DNA of 64,000 bases from Pseudonocardia broussonetiae. GTDB lineage: Bacteria > Actinomycetota > Actinomycetes > Mycobacteriales > Pseudonocardiaceae. Position numbers and translations under genes: made by a program. Positions 24,774-33,915 of the stretch are shown piece by piece. The notes beneath the pieces were generated by a model, which saw nothing but the letters and a program-made list of their open reading frames with translations, was not told the origin of the DNA and searched no databases. How positions within the stretch are numbered: position 1 is the first letter of the stretch; each line of letters begins with the position of its first letter. The stretch spans positions 441,501 to 505,500 of the forward strand of contig NZ_CP053564.1 in assembly GCF_013155125.1 (NCBI RefSeq), written 5' to 3'.

Positions 24774-25787
24774 GTGGCCGTTAACAACCCGAACCCGACC
24801 GTGAAGCCCGAGCGTGTTCTGTCCGTGCGCTCGATCGTGCTTGGCTCCCTCCTGTTACTGGTCGTGGCGATCGCGTCGGCGTGGGCTCTGCTGAGCTTCT
24901 ATGGCGGGGGCACAGCCACCGATTCCGCCAGACTCGACGCGATACGAACGACAGCCAACATCGTCCTCGGAACGGGCGGTGCCGCCGCCCTACTCCTCGC
25001 CGCGCGGCGGCAGAGATCGACAGAGCAAACCCTCGAACACCAACGCGAGGTTGCGGCTGCGACAGATCGAGACAATATCGAGCGCAGAATTACCGAGCTG
25101 TACACCAAAGCTGCCGAACAACTGGGAAGTGACAAGGCCCCGGTCCGCCTTGCCGGCGCCTACGCACTAGAGCGACTAGGTCAGAATAATCCAGATCAAC
25201 GCGAGCTTGTCATGAGTATCCTTTGTGCATACCTTCGCATGCCGTTCGAATCCTCTCCAGAAACAAGAGAAGAGGCAGAGGTTCGACTAGCTGTATTCAG
25301 CATTATTGGGAGGCATGTGTCCAACAGGAACTCTAACGAGTCCGAGAAGTTCTGGCCAGGACAAGTCCTCGACCTACAGGGTGCCCGATTGCTAGCGCTG
25401 AACTGGATGGATGCCGAGCTCAGGATCCTAAATATTGATCATGCCACTTTCGACAAGGGCCTCTCTCTTCGTAGATGCAAACTGAACATCCTAAGCGCCT
25501 CGGGGTGCACGTTCAACGGACCCTTCTTAATAAGCGAGACCGAGATTGAAATGATGGCCTTCTTCGACGACGCCGATTTCAATTGGACGACCGCCGCGAG
25601 CATCCGCGACACACGCCTACCGGACACCACTGAGCTGTCCGGAAACTTTCGCGTTCCGCCTGATCTCTATGGCTCGTCGATGAAAGACTCGCCGGACGGG
25701 GCCTTCCGCGATGCTCCGGACGGCTGGAGACTCCATCAGGATCAGGATCGCGATAGCAGATGGTACTTCGTCTCGGAATCAAACTAG
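24774..25787 (+). CDS. Membrane-anchored pentapeptide-repeat-like protein (element cargo)
   Basis: A 337-residue protein from a GTG. Two N-terminal membrane helices (VRSIVLGSLLLLVVAIASAW; ANIVLGTGGAAALLLAA), then a charged helical linker (TEQTLEHQREVAAATDRDNI; RRITELYTKAAEQLGSDK; VRLAGAYALERLGQNN), then a degenerate pentapeptide-type region (DLQGARLLALNWMDAEL; DHATFDKGLSLRRCKL; SGCTFNGPFLI). This architecture is common in actinobacteria and phage-rich islands. Role unknown. Lower GC than the transfer operon, like the other cargo. Convergent with the integrase. Confidence 0.72.
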   Translation: MAVNNPNPTVKPERVLSVRSIVLGSLLLLVVAIASAWALLSFYGGGTATDSARLDAIRTTANIVLGTGGAAALLLAARRQRSTEQTLEHQREVAAATDRDNIERRITELYTKAAEQLGSDKAPVRLAGAYALERLGQNNPDQRELVMSILCAYLRMPFESSPETREEAEVRLAVFSIIGRHVSNRNSNESEKFWPGQVLDLQGARLLALNWMDAELRILNIDHATFDKGLSLRRCKLNILSASGCTFNGPFLISETEIEMMAFFDDADFNWTTAASIRDTRLPDTTELSGNFRVPPDLYGSSMKDSPDGAFRDAPDGWRLHQDQDRDSRWYFVSESN

Positions 25788-26149
25788 CTATCCACCAATG
25801 CAGATGGAATGACTTGTGAAAGCTCATCGCCGGACGCGCGCGCTCTGACGTGTCACACTCCGACGAGAATCCCCAACGCCGCACTGGCGCAGTACATGGC
25901 ACCCTGCGGCGTAGCAACGCGATCTACGTGATGGCTGCGTCATCCCCAACACAACCACCTTGCGACCAGAGCAGCCAGGACAAGGACGTAGTTCCCCAAG
26001 ATCACATCTCAGTCCCTCAGGAAGCCTGAAACGACACCACCGCGGCTTGAACGCCAGTGCTCAGCAGTGCTTCGACGGCGACCGGCGCCGTACGGGACAC
26101 GATCCAGGAACCTCCCGGCCGCAGGTGTTCTATGGAGCACGCTCCACAT
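25788..26149. other. Intergenic region between convergent cargo and integrase genes
   Basis: About 362 bp of relatively A/T-rich DNA. I see no gene with family support and no strong terminator hairpin. Overlapping plus-strand frames that continue into the integrase gene are shadows. Confidence 0.4.
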
Positions 26150-27967
26150 CTATGCGAAAGCCACAAAGGTTATTACCGCTGCCATATCGGTGGGCAGTCG
26201 TACGTCCATCTCGTACTCATCGATCTGGGCTGGATCTCCGCCGCGCCGACGTACCGCGGCGACGAGCAGTTTCCGCAGGTCTGCTCCGGAGTTCAGATCG
26301 ACCTCCGCGGAGAACCGAGCAAAGTCCGCCCCAAGGTGCCGAACGTGCATATCTGCCATGAAACGCTCCACGGCCGGGAACTCGCCTACTGTCAACTGCC
26401 GATCCAGACCGCTTCCACGAATCAGACTCATCGTCGTCACAGGTTGCGCGACCTCGCCACACTCGACGACATCGAGCACGACTGCGCGACGCCCTTGACG
26501 GACATCGACAATTCCCCACTCACTGAGTAGCGCAGTCGCGCGATGTGCAGTCCCAGTAGCCACTCCGTACTGACGGGCCAGCTCGACGTTGCTGGGGAGC
26601 AGCGAGCCTGAGGGTAGCCGGCCATCCAGGATCTGCGCACGCAACTCAGCGGCGACGAGTTCGTATGGACTGCGCGCCCCACGCTCGGCCGAGTTGGTCG
26701 AACCCGGCGAACTCGACGGCCGCTGAGGCAGGCGATCGAGGAGTCCAGCAGACGCCCTCTGGTCCGCCTCCGACACCCACGCCGCGTAAACCCGTAGCGT
26801 TGTCGTCCCGCCGCCCCCGTGCCCGAGCCGGCCCGCCACCGTCCGCACGTCGACGCCACCCGCGATCAGCTCCGTCGCCGAGTAGTGCCGCAGCTTGTGG
26901 ATCGTTGTCTTGATGCCGATCCGGCGCGCCAGGCGCGAGTACCGCTGCCCCACTGTCGCCGGCTTCAGGTGCGTCGAGCCGTCCACGTCGCGGGAGAACA
27001 TGAACCCGTCGGCGGGAAGCTCGAAGCCCAGGCCGGCGCACAGGTCCATGTAGCGCTGCCGGTGGCCGGCCAGCAGCATCACCGTGTCCGGGTCCAGGGC
27101 GATCCGGCGGTGCTGGTGGGTCTTGGTGTCCTTCTCCCACGTCTCCCCGTCGAGCTGGGCGATCGAGCGGGCGACCGTCAGCACCCCGTTCACGACGTCC
27201 AGGTCGTTCCAGCGCAGGGCACACAGCTCGCCGCGGCGAAAGCCGGTCACCATCGTCAACCACACGAGCACGGCCCAGTCCGGATCCGACCACGCCTCGT
27301 TCAGGATGCGGGCCGCCTCGTCCGCGCTGGGCGGCTGCGGCTTGGCCGCCGGCTGCGGCGGGGCCTGGGCGTGCTCGATGGGGTTGGTCGAGAGCCAGCG
27401 CCAGCGCACGGCCCGTTTCAGGGCACCGCTGAGGATGACGTGGATCTGCCGGATGGTCGACCGGGACAGGCCACGGCAGCGGTGCGGGCCGCACCTGTGG
27501 TCGCAGTTGTGCGGTCGCACAGTCCGGTGCTCGACGAAGGGCCGGCGGTCGCAGTGCGCCCGGCAGCGGCGGAGCTCCGCGTAGAAGGAGTCGAACACCG
27601 CGGCCCGCAGCGCGCCGACCTTCTGCTTGCCGATCAGCGGCACGATGTGGGTCCGGGAGAGCGTCCGGTACGTCGACAGCGTGCTGGGCTCGACCTCGAG
27701 CAGCTCGAAGTGCTCGGTCAGCAGCTGCTCGACCGTCGCCGTGGTGCGCGGGTTGCGCTGCTCGTCGACCTGGACGGCGAGCCGGCGCAGGGCCTTGTCC
27801 GCCTCGATGGCCGCGCGGGGGCCGGCTGGGATGATCTCGCGCAGGTAGTGCCGACGCTTCGTGAGCGGGTCCTGGCCGGCGTAGACGACGACGCGTAGGG
27901 ACCCGCTGGGGAGCTGCTCGATGCGGCCCTTGGAGCGGGCCCGGCGTCGCGGCGCCGTGGAGGTCAT
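26150..27967 (-). CDS. Tyrosine integrase fused to a GntR-type DNA-binding domain
   Basis: A 605-residue protein. Residues ~10-400 are a tyrosine recombinase: SAM-like arm domain, the Cys/His insertion typical of actinobacterial element integrases (HNCDHRCGPHRC), then the catalytic set R in TGFRRGELCALRW, K in KDTKTHQHRRI, H-x-x-R in HKLRHYSATELIAGG, H in GRLGHGG and Y in TTLRVYAAW. Residues ~433-498 form a GntR winged helix (SPYELVAAELRAQILDGRLP; SNVELARQYGVATGTAHRAT; LLSEWGIVDVRQGRRAVVL), followed by a ~105-residue unknown tail. It integrates the element at tRNA-Ala, 93 bp away. Integrase-GntR fusion is unusual; single uninterrupted frame. Confidence 0.92.
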   Translation of the reverse strand: MTSTAPRRRARSKGRIEQLPSGSLRVVVYAGQDPLTKRRHYLREIIPAGPRAAIEADKALRRLAVQVDEQRNPRTTATVEQLLTEHFELLEVEPSTLSTYRTLSRTHIVPLIGKQKVGALRAAVFDSFYAELRRCRAHCDRRPFVEHRTVRPHNCDHRCGPHRCRGLSRSTIRQIHVILSGALKRAVRWRWLSTNPIEHAQAPPQPAAKPQPPSADEAARILNEAWSDPDWAVLVWLTMVTGFRRGELCALRWNDLDVVNGVLTVARSIAQLDGETWEKDTKTHQHRRIALDPDTVMLLAGHRQRYMDLCAGLGFELPADGFMFSRDVDGSTHLKPATVGQRYSRLARRIGIKTTIHKLRHYSATELIAGGVDVRTVAGRLGHGGGGTTTLRVYAAWVSEADQRASAGLLDRLPQRPSSSPGSTNSAERGARSPYELVAAELRAQILDGRLPSGSLLPSNVELARQYGVATGTAHRATALLSEWGIVDVRQGRRAVVLDVVECGEVAQPVTTMSLIRGSGLDRQLTVGEFPAVERFMADMHVRHLGADFARFSAEVDLNSGADLRKLLVAAVRRRGGDPAQIDEYEMDVRLPTDMAAVITFVAFA

Positions 27968-28050
27968 GGTGCAACGCTAGAGCGGGTTCGCACCACGAAC
28001 GGCACCATGACCGTCGGTATGGATAACTCGAGCGGAGTGTTTCCGCTGGT

Positions 28051-28132
<82 letters not shown>

Positions 28133-28214
28133 TTGCCCCGAAGAAGTTACACGAGCCCCGGCACCCCACGACAACCGGGTCGACTCCGTCGGCCCCTCCC
28201 CCTACGTTCTCGGC

Positions 28215-30179
28215 GTGCAGCCCGCCGACATCGCCCGCATCGTCTCCGTCTCCTCCCCCGCGCTCTCCCCGGACGGGCGGCGGGTGGCGTTCGTCGTCGG
28301 CCGGATCGACCTCGACGCCAACCGCCAGCGCAGCGCCGTGTGGCTGGCCGACGTCGACGGGGCGACGGCGCCGTACCCCCTGACGGCCGGGGAGCACGGG
28401 GACGGGGCGCCGGCGTGGTCGCCGGACGGGCGGCGGCTGGCGTACACGAGCGGGGACGCCGACGGCGGTGGGTCGTTGCGGGTCGTGCCCGTCGACGGCC
28501 CCGGGGAGACCGTGACGGTGTGCGCGCGGAACGAGGCCGTGGAGGCGCCGGTGTGGTCGCCCGACGGCTCGCGGATCGCGTTCGCCTCCCGGGAGCGGGC
28601 CGCGCGCTACCGCCACGGCGACGACGAGCGCGCCCGGCCCCCGCGCCGCATCGACCGCCTGCTCTCCCGCGTCGACGGCACGGGCTGGACGATCGACCGG
28701 CCGCGCGGGGTGTTCGTCGTGGCCGCCGACGGGACGGGCGCGCCGGTGCTCGTCGCGGGCGGGCCGTACGAGCACGGCGACCCGGTGTGGGCGCCGGACG
28801 GGGGGCGGCTCGTCGTGTCGGCGGTCCGCCGGCCCGGCGGTGACCTCGACGAGCGCGCCGACCTCCACGAGCTCGACCCCACCGGCCGCACCGACCCGCG
28901 CCCGCTCACCGACTCCGCGCTGTCGCTGTGGATGCCCGCCTTCTCCCCCGACGGCACGCGGATCGCCGTGCTCGCCGGCGACGCGCGGATCGTGCCGTCG
29001 CACCACCAGGTCGTCGTGGTCGACGTCGCCACCGGCGCGGAGAAGCCGGTCAGCGCGGCGCTGGACCGCCAGTGCGCCCCGTTCCCCGGCGCCCGCCCGC
29101 CGCTGTGGGTGGGCGAGGACCTGCTGTTCCCGATCGAGGACCACGGCACCGTGCCGGTCCTGCGCGCCCCGGCCGACGGCACGCGCGCGCCGGAGGCGGT
29201 GCTCGGCGGCACCCGGGCGGTCCGCGCGTTCGACGCCGTCGGCGACACCGTCGCGTTCGTCGCTTCCACGCCCACCGCGCTGGGCGAGCTGTTCGTCCGC
29301 GACGCCGACGGCACCGAGCGGCAGCTCACGCACCTGGCCGCGCCGTTCCACGCCGACGTCGTGCCGTTCGCGCCCGAGCCCTTCACCGTCGACGGGATCG
29401 ACGCATGGGTCATCCGACCCGAGGGCGGCGACCTCCCGGTCCTGCTGTCGATCCACGGCGGCCCGATGACGCAGTACGCCACCGCCTGGTTCGACGAGTT
29501 CCAGCTCTGGGCCGGCGCCGGGTACGCCGTCGTCTGGTGCAACCCGCACGGCTCCACGGGCGACACGCAGGCGTTCTCCCGGGAGATCCGCGCGCCCGAG
29601 GCGGCCGAGCACCCGGGCTCGGGATGGGGCGGGCGCGCCGCGCAGGACGTCCTCGCCGTCCTCGACGCCGCGCTCGACCGCGACCCCGGCCTCGACCGCG
29701 ACCGCGTCGGCGTCCTCGGCGGCTCCTACGGCGGCTACCTGACGACGTGGCTCGTCGCGCACACCGACCGCTTCGCCGCCGCCTGCAGCGAGCGCGCCGC
29801 GAACAACCTGGAGTCGCTGGAGTGGGACTCCGACGCCGCGGGCCTGTTCCGCCACGAGATCGGCGTGGGCCACGTCGACGCGCCGGAGGTCTACCGTGCG
29901 CAGTCGCCGGTGCACCGGGTGCGCGAGATCCGCACGCCGCTGCTGATCGTGCACTCCGACGACGACCTGCGCTGCCCCCCGAGCCAGGCCGACCAGCTCT
30001 TCGTCGCGCTGCGCCTGCTCGGGCGCGAGGTGGAGTACTGGCGGTTCCCGGAGGAGGGCCACGAGCTCTCGCGCAACGGCTCGCCGCGCCACCGGATCCA
30101 GCGCGCCGAGCTCATCCTCGACTTCTTCGGACGCCACCTCGGCGGTCGACGCCCGGAGGCGGACTGGCTCTCCGGGTGA
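28215..30179 (+). CDS. S9 family serine peptidase (prolyl oligopeptidase/acylaminoacyl-peptidase type)
   Basis: A 654-residue protein. N-terminal ~390 residues are WD40/TolB-like propeller repeats (ALSPDGRRVAFVV, AWSPDGRRLAYTS, VWSPDGSRIAFAS). The C-terminal alpha/beta hydrolase has the nucleophile GVLGGSYGGYLTTW, acid in LLIVHSDDDLRCPP and histidine in FPEEGHELSRNGSPRHR. Such peptidases cleave short or N-acylated peptides in the cytoplasm. Start GTG at 28215; no signal peptide. First chromosomal gene right of the element. Confidence 0.92.
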   Translation: MQPADIARIVSVSSPALSPDGRRVAFVVGRIDLDANRQRSAVWLADVDGATAPYPLTAGEHGDGAPAWSPDGRRLAYTSGDADGGGSLRVVPVDGPGETVTVCARNEAVEAPVWSPDGSRIAFASRERAARYRHGDDERARPPRRIDRLLSRVDGTGWTIDRPRGVFVVAADGTGAPVLVAGGPYEHGDPVWAPDGGRLVVSAVRRPGGDLDERADLHELDPTGRTDPRPLTDSALSLWMPAFSPDGTRIAVLAGDARIVPSHHQVVVVDVATGAEKPVSAALDRQCAPFPGARPPLWVGEDLLFPIEDHGTVPVLRAPADGTRAPEAVLGGTRAVRAFDAVGDTVAFVASTPTALGELFVRDADGTERQLTHLAAPFHADVVPFAPEPFTVDGIDAWVIRPEGGDLPVLLSIHGGPMTQYATAWFDEFQLWAGAGYAVVWCNPHGSTGDTQAFSREIRAPEAAEHPGSGWGGRAAQDVLAVLDAALDRDPGLDRDRVGVLGGSYGGYLTTWLVAHTDRFAAACSERAANNLESLEWDSDAAGLFRHEIGVGHVDAPEVYRAQSPVHRVREIRTPLLIVHSDDDLRCPPSQADQLFVALRLLGREVEYWRFPEEGHELSRNGSPRHRIQRAELILDFFGRHLGGRRPEADWLSG

Positions 30180-30180
30180 C

Positions 30181-30585
30181 TCAGTCGACGACCGCGGTCA
30201 CCTCGGCCTCGACCAGGATCCCCGGCTCGAACAGGATCTCGACGCCGATCAGCGCCGCGGGCGGGGTCGTGATGCCCAGCTCCCGCCGCGCCTGCTCGAC
30301 GCCGGCGCTGAACGCGTCGTACATCTCACGCTTCCAGCCCGCCGCGTACCAGGTGAAGCGGACGACGTCGTCGAACGTCGCCCCCGCGGCGGCCAGCGCG
30401 CGGGCCACGTTGCGGTAGACCTGCACCACCTGGCCGGTGAGGTCCCCGGGCGCGACGAGCTCGCCGGCGCCGTCCCACGCCACCTGCCCGGCGACGTGGA
30501 CCTGCCTGCTCCCGGTCGCCACGGCGACGTGGTGGTAGAGCGGGACCGCCACGTGCCCATCGGGGTTGATCAGCGAGACCGTCAT
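30181..30585 (-). CDS. RidA family protein
   Basis: A 134-residue RidA/YjgF protein: LYHHVAVATGSRQVHVAGQVAWDGAGELVAPGDLTGQ, QVYRNVARALAAAGATFDDVVRFTWY and PPAALIGVEILFEPGILVEAEVTAV. The usual catalytic arginine of enamine/imine deaminases (R in P..R..V..L) is replaced by A-L-I-G here, so this belongs to a divergent subgroup and may not deaminate. AGGAG precedes the ATG. Divergent from marR-like gene across two matching operators, so likely its regulated target. Confidence 0.88.
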   Translation of the reverse strand: MTVSLINPDGHVAVPLYHHVAVATGSRQVHVAGQVAWDGAGELVAPGDLTGQVVQVYRNVARALAAAGATFDDVVRFTWYAAGWKREMYDAFSAGVEQARRELGITTPPAALIGVEILFEPGILVEAEVTAVVD

Positions 30586-30602
30586 CGTCACTCCTCGACT
30601 GG

Positions 30603-30651
30603 ACTTCATGCTTGAAGTGATCCCCACCCTCCATCACTTCAGACTTGAAGT
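30603..30651. promoter_or_regulatory. Two MarR-type palindromic operators
   Basis: Two copies of ACTTCA-N4-TGAAGT, at 30603-30618 (spacer TGCT) and 30636-30651 (spacer GACT), 33 bp apart, about three helical turns. They lie between the divergent ridA-like and marR-like genes. The symmetric 16-bp size suits a MarR dimer, so autoregulation and control of the RidA gene are likely. Confidence 0.75.
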
Positions 30652-30676
30652 CAAACGGCGCCGGTACAGTGACCCG

Positions 30677-31141
30677 GTGACCGCGACGCCCTGGCTCGGC
30701 CCCGAGGAGAAGGAGGCCTGGACCGGGCTGATCTCGATGGTCCTGCTGCTGCCCGGGCAGCTCGAGGCGCCGCTGCAGCACGAGGCGGGCCTGACGCTGT
30801 TCGAGTACATGACGCTGAGCCACCTGTCCGAGGCCCCCGAGCGCCGGATCCGGATGAGCGGGCTGGCGTTCCTCGCCAACGGCTCGCTCTCGCGCCTGTC
30901 GAACGTCGTCACGCGGCTCGAGCGGCGGGGCTGGGTGCGGCGCACGCCGGACCCCGACGACGGCCGCTACACGCTCGCCGTGCTCACCGACGCCGGGCAG
31001 GAGGTGGTCGTCGCCGCGGCGCCGGTGCACGTGCGGTCGGTGCGGGAGCTCGTGCTCGACCCCCTCACGAAGGCCGACCGGCAGGCGCTCGTCCGCATCG
31101 CCGCGAAGCTGAGGGTCCGTCCCGGCGACCAGCCGCGCTGA
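30677..31141 (+). CDS. MarR family transcriptional regulator
   Basis: A 154-residue winged-helix MarR protein from the GTG at 30677. LFEYMTLSHLSEAPERRIRMSGLAFLANGSLSRLSNVVTRLERRGWVRRTPDPDDGRYTLAVLTDAG (quoted in pieces) shows the recognition helix LSRLSNVVTRLERRG and wing DPDDGRYTLAVLT. Regulates itself and the divergent RidA gene through the twin palindromes at 30603-30651 (inference). Confidence 0.92.
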   Translation: MTATPWLGPEEKEAWTGLISMVLLLPGQLEAPLQHEAGLTLFEYMTLSHLSEAPERRIRMSGLAFLANGSLSRLSNVVTRLERRGWVRRTPDPDDGRYTLAVLTDAGQEVVVAAAPVHVRSVRELVLDPLTKADRQALVRIAAKLRVRPGDQPR

Positions 31142-31148
31142 CGCCCGC

Positions 31149-31901
31149 TCAGGCGCCGAGCGCCTTCTGCAGCCAGCCGGTGTCGCTGATGTCGACGCGG
31201 GCGCCGTCGAGCAGGACGGTCGGCGTCCCGAAGTTGCCGTCGGCGTTGCGCAGCGCGGGGTCGTCGACCGCGGCGCGGGTCATGGCCGTCACGGCGTCGG
31301 CGTTGGCGCCGCCGGTGATGCAGGCGCCCATGTCGGCGCCAAGCTCCGTGCCGAACGCGACGAGCTGCACGTCGGTGAGGCCGGCACTGCCCTCGGCGGG
31401 CTGCTCGGCGAACAGGCGCTGGTGGTAGGCGGGGTGGATGCCGGCGGGCACCGCGCAGAGCGCCGCGTTGGCCGCGCGCGAGGAGTAGCCGACGGGGTCG
31501 GTCTGCTGGTCGAGGATCGCCACCGAGTGGTACCGGACGGTGATCCGGCCGGCGTTGAGCGCCTCGGTCAGCTCCTCGCCGTAGCGCTCCTCGAAGCGCT
31601 CGCAGACCGGGCAGAGGAAGTCCTCGTAGACGTCGACGACCATCGGCCCGGTGCCCGCGGTGACGACGCCGCCCGCCGCGGTCGTGGTGTACGTCGGCAC
31701 GGCCGCGGTCTCGCCGGAGTCGCGCGTGAGCAGCACGACCACACCCACCACCAGCGCGACGACCGCCAGCGCGGCCACCGCGATGAACGTCGTGCGCTTC
31801 GAGTCGCGCGCCTGCGTCGGGGGCGTGATGCCGGCCGCCCGCAACCGCGCGTTCGCCGCCTCCTGCCTGCGCTTCTTCTCGTTGCGCGACGCGCCGCCCA
31901 T
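31149..31901 (-). CDS. DsbA/thioredoxin-like membrane-anchored protein
   Basis: A 250-residue protein with a cytoplasmic basic N-terminus, one membrane helix (FIAVAALAVVALVVGVVVLL) and an extracytoplasmic DsbA-like thioredoxin fold. The redox motif is DFLCPVCERF (CPVC), the cis-Pro region is FGTPTVLLDG. Likely a thiol oxidoreductase acting outside the membrane. Co-oriented with and 8 bp downstream of a MauE-like membrane protein, a common pairing for redox relay. Confidence 0.9.
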   Translation of the reverse strand: MGGASRNEKKRRQEAANARLRAAGITPPTQARDSKRTTFIAVAALAVVALVVGVVVLLTRDSGETAAVPTYTTTAAGGVVTAGTGPMVVDVYEDFLCPVCERFEERYGEELTEALNAGRITVRYHSVAILDQQTDPVGYSSRAANAALCAVPAGIHPAYHQRLFAEQPAEGSAGLTDVQLVAFGTELGADMGACITGGANADAVTAMTRAAVDDPALRNADGNFGTPTVLLDGARVDISDTGWLQKALGA

Positions 31902-31909
31902 GCCTCTCC

Positions 31910-32362
31910 CTACACCCGTGAGTCCACCGCGGCCACCGTCCGCGGCCGCACCACCAACCACACCGCGAGGGCCAGGAAGCCCGTGTCGCGGACGATCTCC
32001 TGCAGGTACGCCGTCTGCCCGGGCTCGACCTGGCCGCCGCCGCCGAAGCAGCCGCAGTCGATCGAGAGCCCGCGCGCCCACGCCTGCGCCACCCCGGCGA
32101 GGAACACCAGCAGCAGCAGCGCCGACGCCACCGCGACCGCCCGCGTGCCCAGCCCGAGCAGCAGGAGCACGGCCAGCGCGATCTCCAGCCACGGCAGGAT
32201 CCCGGCCACCAGCTCGACGCCCAGCCGCGGGAGCACGTCGTACGCCCGGACCGCGACGTAGGTCTGGTCGGGGTCGAGCGCCTTCGGGATCCCGGACAGC
32301 AACCAGACCGCGGCCAGCCCCAGACGCGCGAGCGTGCCGACGACGTCGAGCGATCGCTGCAC
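31910..32362 (-). CDS. MauE/DoxX family redox-associated membrane protein
   Basis: A 150-residue protein with four membrane helices and the motif SIDCGCFGGGGQVEPGQ, the CxC(F)GG signature of MauE-type proteins. These pair with extracytoplasmic thioredoxin-like proteins, here the downstream DsbA-like gene. GTG start. Role in disulfide chemistry is a family inference. Confidence 0.88.
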   Translation of the reverse strand: MQRSLDVVGTLARLGLAAVWLLSGIPKALDPDQTYVAVRAYDVLPRLGVELVAGILPWLEIALAVLLLLGLGTRAVAVASALLLLVFLAGVAQAWARGLSIDCGCFGGGGQVEPGQTAYLQEIVRDTGFLALAVWLVVRPRTVAAVDSRV

Positions 32363-32383
32363 GCGACCAGCCTAGGGACCCCC

Positions 32384-33862
32384 TCAGAACTCCTCGCGCG
32401 CGGACTCCTGCTCCAGCACGGCCTCGAGGTCGCCCAGCCGGTTCATCGACGCCACGGCGCGGGAGGTGCGGTTGTTGGCGGCGAGCAGGTCCCGGTGGCG
32501 GTGCGTCCAGGCCCAGTACCCGGCGGTGTACGGGCAGGCGTCGTCGCCCAGGCGCTTCTTCGGGTCGTAGGCGCAGCCGCCGCAGTGGTCGGACATGCGG
32601 TTCACGTACGCGCCGCCGGAGCTGTAGGGCTTCGTCGCGAGCCGCCCGCCGTCGGCGTGCTGGCTCATCCCGATCACGTTCGGCGGCATCACCCACTCGA
32701 ACCCGTCGACGAATGTCTCGCGGAACCAGTCCGACAGCGCACGGGGGTCGTAGCCGCGCTGCAGGGCGTGGTTGCCGAGGATCATGAGCCGCTGGATGTG
32801 GTGGGCCCAGCCGCGGTCGCGGACGCCGGCCAGTGCCGTCGACAGGCACTTCGCGGTGACGGCGTCGGCGTCCAGCGTCGCCCACCACTCCGGCAGCGGC
32901 GTGTGCGCGCGCAGGGCGTTGTTGTCCATGTAGTCGCGGCCGAAGCGCCAGTAGAGCTGCCACATGTACTCGCGCCACCCGAGCACCTGGCGGACGAAGC
33001 CCTCCGCGCTCGGCAGCGGCACGTCGCCCGAGCGGTAGGCCGACTCGGCCTCGCGCGCCACGTCGAGCGGGTGCAGCAGGCCGAGGTTGAGCGGGACCGA
33101 GAGCAGCGAGTGCGCCATCGCCCAGTCCCCGGTGAGCATCGCGTCCTCGGGCGGGCCGAAGTGCGGCAGCCGCTCCTGGACGAAGTGCGCGAGCGCGCGG
33201 CGGGCCTCCGCGGCGGTGACGGCGAACCAGCGCGGGCCGTCGGCGCCGACCGTGGGCAGGTCGAGCGCGTCGAGGTCGCGGCGGACCCCGTCGTCGATCG
33301 CGTCCTCCGGCGGCTGCCACGGCCCGGCGACGTCCAGGCGCTCGACGCCCTTCGGCGGCGGCTCCCGGTTCTCCTTGTCGTAGTTCCACGTGCCGCCGAC
33401 CGGCTCCCCCGCCTCCATCAGCACGTCGAAGCGGCGGCGCTGGGAGCGGTAGAAGTCCTCCATGCGGAACGTGTCGCGGTCGCCCGCCCACTCGTCGAAG
33501 TCGGCGCGGGGCAGCGCGAACGTCGGCGTCGGCAGGACCTCCTCCACCAGCCCCTCCGCCCGCAGCCGCTCGACGAGGTCGACCGCGGCGAACGACGTCG
33601 GCTCGTGCACGACGACCGGGCGCCCCACCTGCTCCAGCGCCTCGCGGTAGGTGTCGGTGCGCAGGTAGGTGGCGCGGTCGCCCAGCTCGTCGGCGAGGTG
33701 GCGCATGCCGGAGAGCACGATGTGCAGCTTCTGGCGGTGGAACGGGCGGCTGCGCAGGACGCGGGCGGACTCGACGAGCACGACCTCGCGGTCGCGGTGC
33801 GCGTCGGTGTCGTGCACGTGCGGGCCGAGCTGGTCGGCGAACAGCCAGAGCGGAGCGGGCAC
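32384..33862 (-). CDS. Cryptochrome/photolyase family protein, FeS-type (PhrB-like)
   Basis: A 492-residue protein of the prokaryotic FeS-BCP/CryPro group. N-terminal LWLFADQLGPHVHDTD replaces the classic photolyase domain; the C-terminal FAD/cluster half has GWREYMWQLYW, WAHHIQRLMILGNHALQRGYDP, VMPPNVIGMSQHADGG, ATKPYSSGGAYVNRMSDHC and the cysteines CGGCAYDPKKRLGDDACPY plus an earlier AKCLSTAL. Four Cys bind a [4Fe-4S] cluster. PhrB of Agrobacterium repairs (6-4) photoproducts (established). GTG start. Confidence 0.92.
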   Translation of the reverse strand: MPAPLWLFADQLGPHVHDTDAHRDREVVLVESARVLRSRPFHRQKLHIVLSGMRHLADELGDRATYLRTDTYREALEQVGRPVVVHEPTSFAAVDLVERLRAEGLVEEVLPTPTFALPRADFDEWAGDRDTFRMEDFYRSQRRRFDVLMEAGEPVGGTWNYDKENREPPPKGVERLDVAGPWQPPEDAIDDGVRRDLDALDLPTVGADGPRWFAVTAAEARRALAHFVQERLPHFGPPEDAMLTGDWAMAHSLLSVPLNLGLLHPLDVAREAESAYRSGDVPLPSAEGFVRQVLGWREYMWQLYWRFGRDYMDNNALRAHTPLPEWWATLDADAVTAKCLSTALAGVRDRGWAHHIQRLMILGNHALQRGYDPRALSDWFRETFVDGFEWVMPPNVIGMSQHADGGRLATKPYSSGGAYVNRMSDHCGGCAYDPKKRLGDDACPYTAGYWAWTHRHRDLLAANNRTSRAVASMNRLGDLEAVLEQESAREEF

Positions 33863-33915
33863 GGCGCCAGTGTCGGTGCCGGGCGCCGGGGGCGCGACCG
33901 GAGCAGGATGTCGCC

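Noticed and set aside
26057..26530. Plus-strand ORFs overlapping the integrase 3' end
   Set aside because: Antisense to a well-supported integrase-GntR frame; no recognisable domain.
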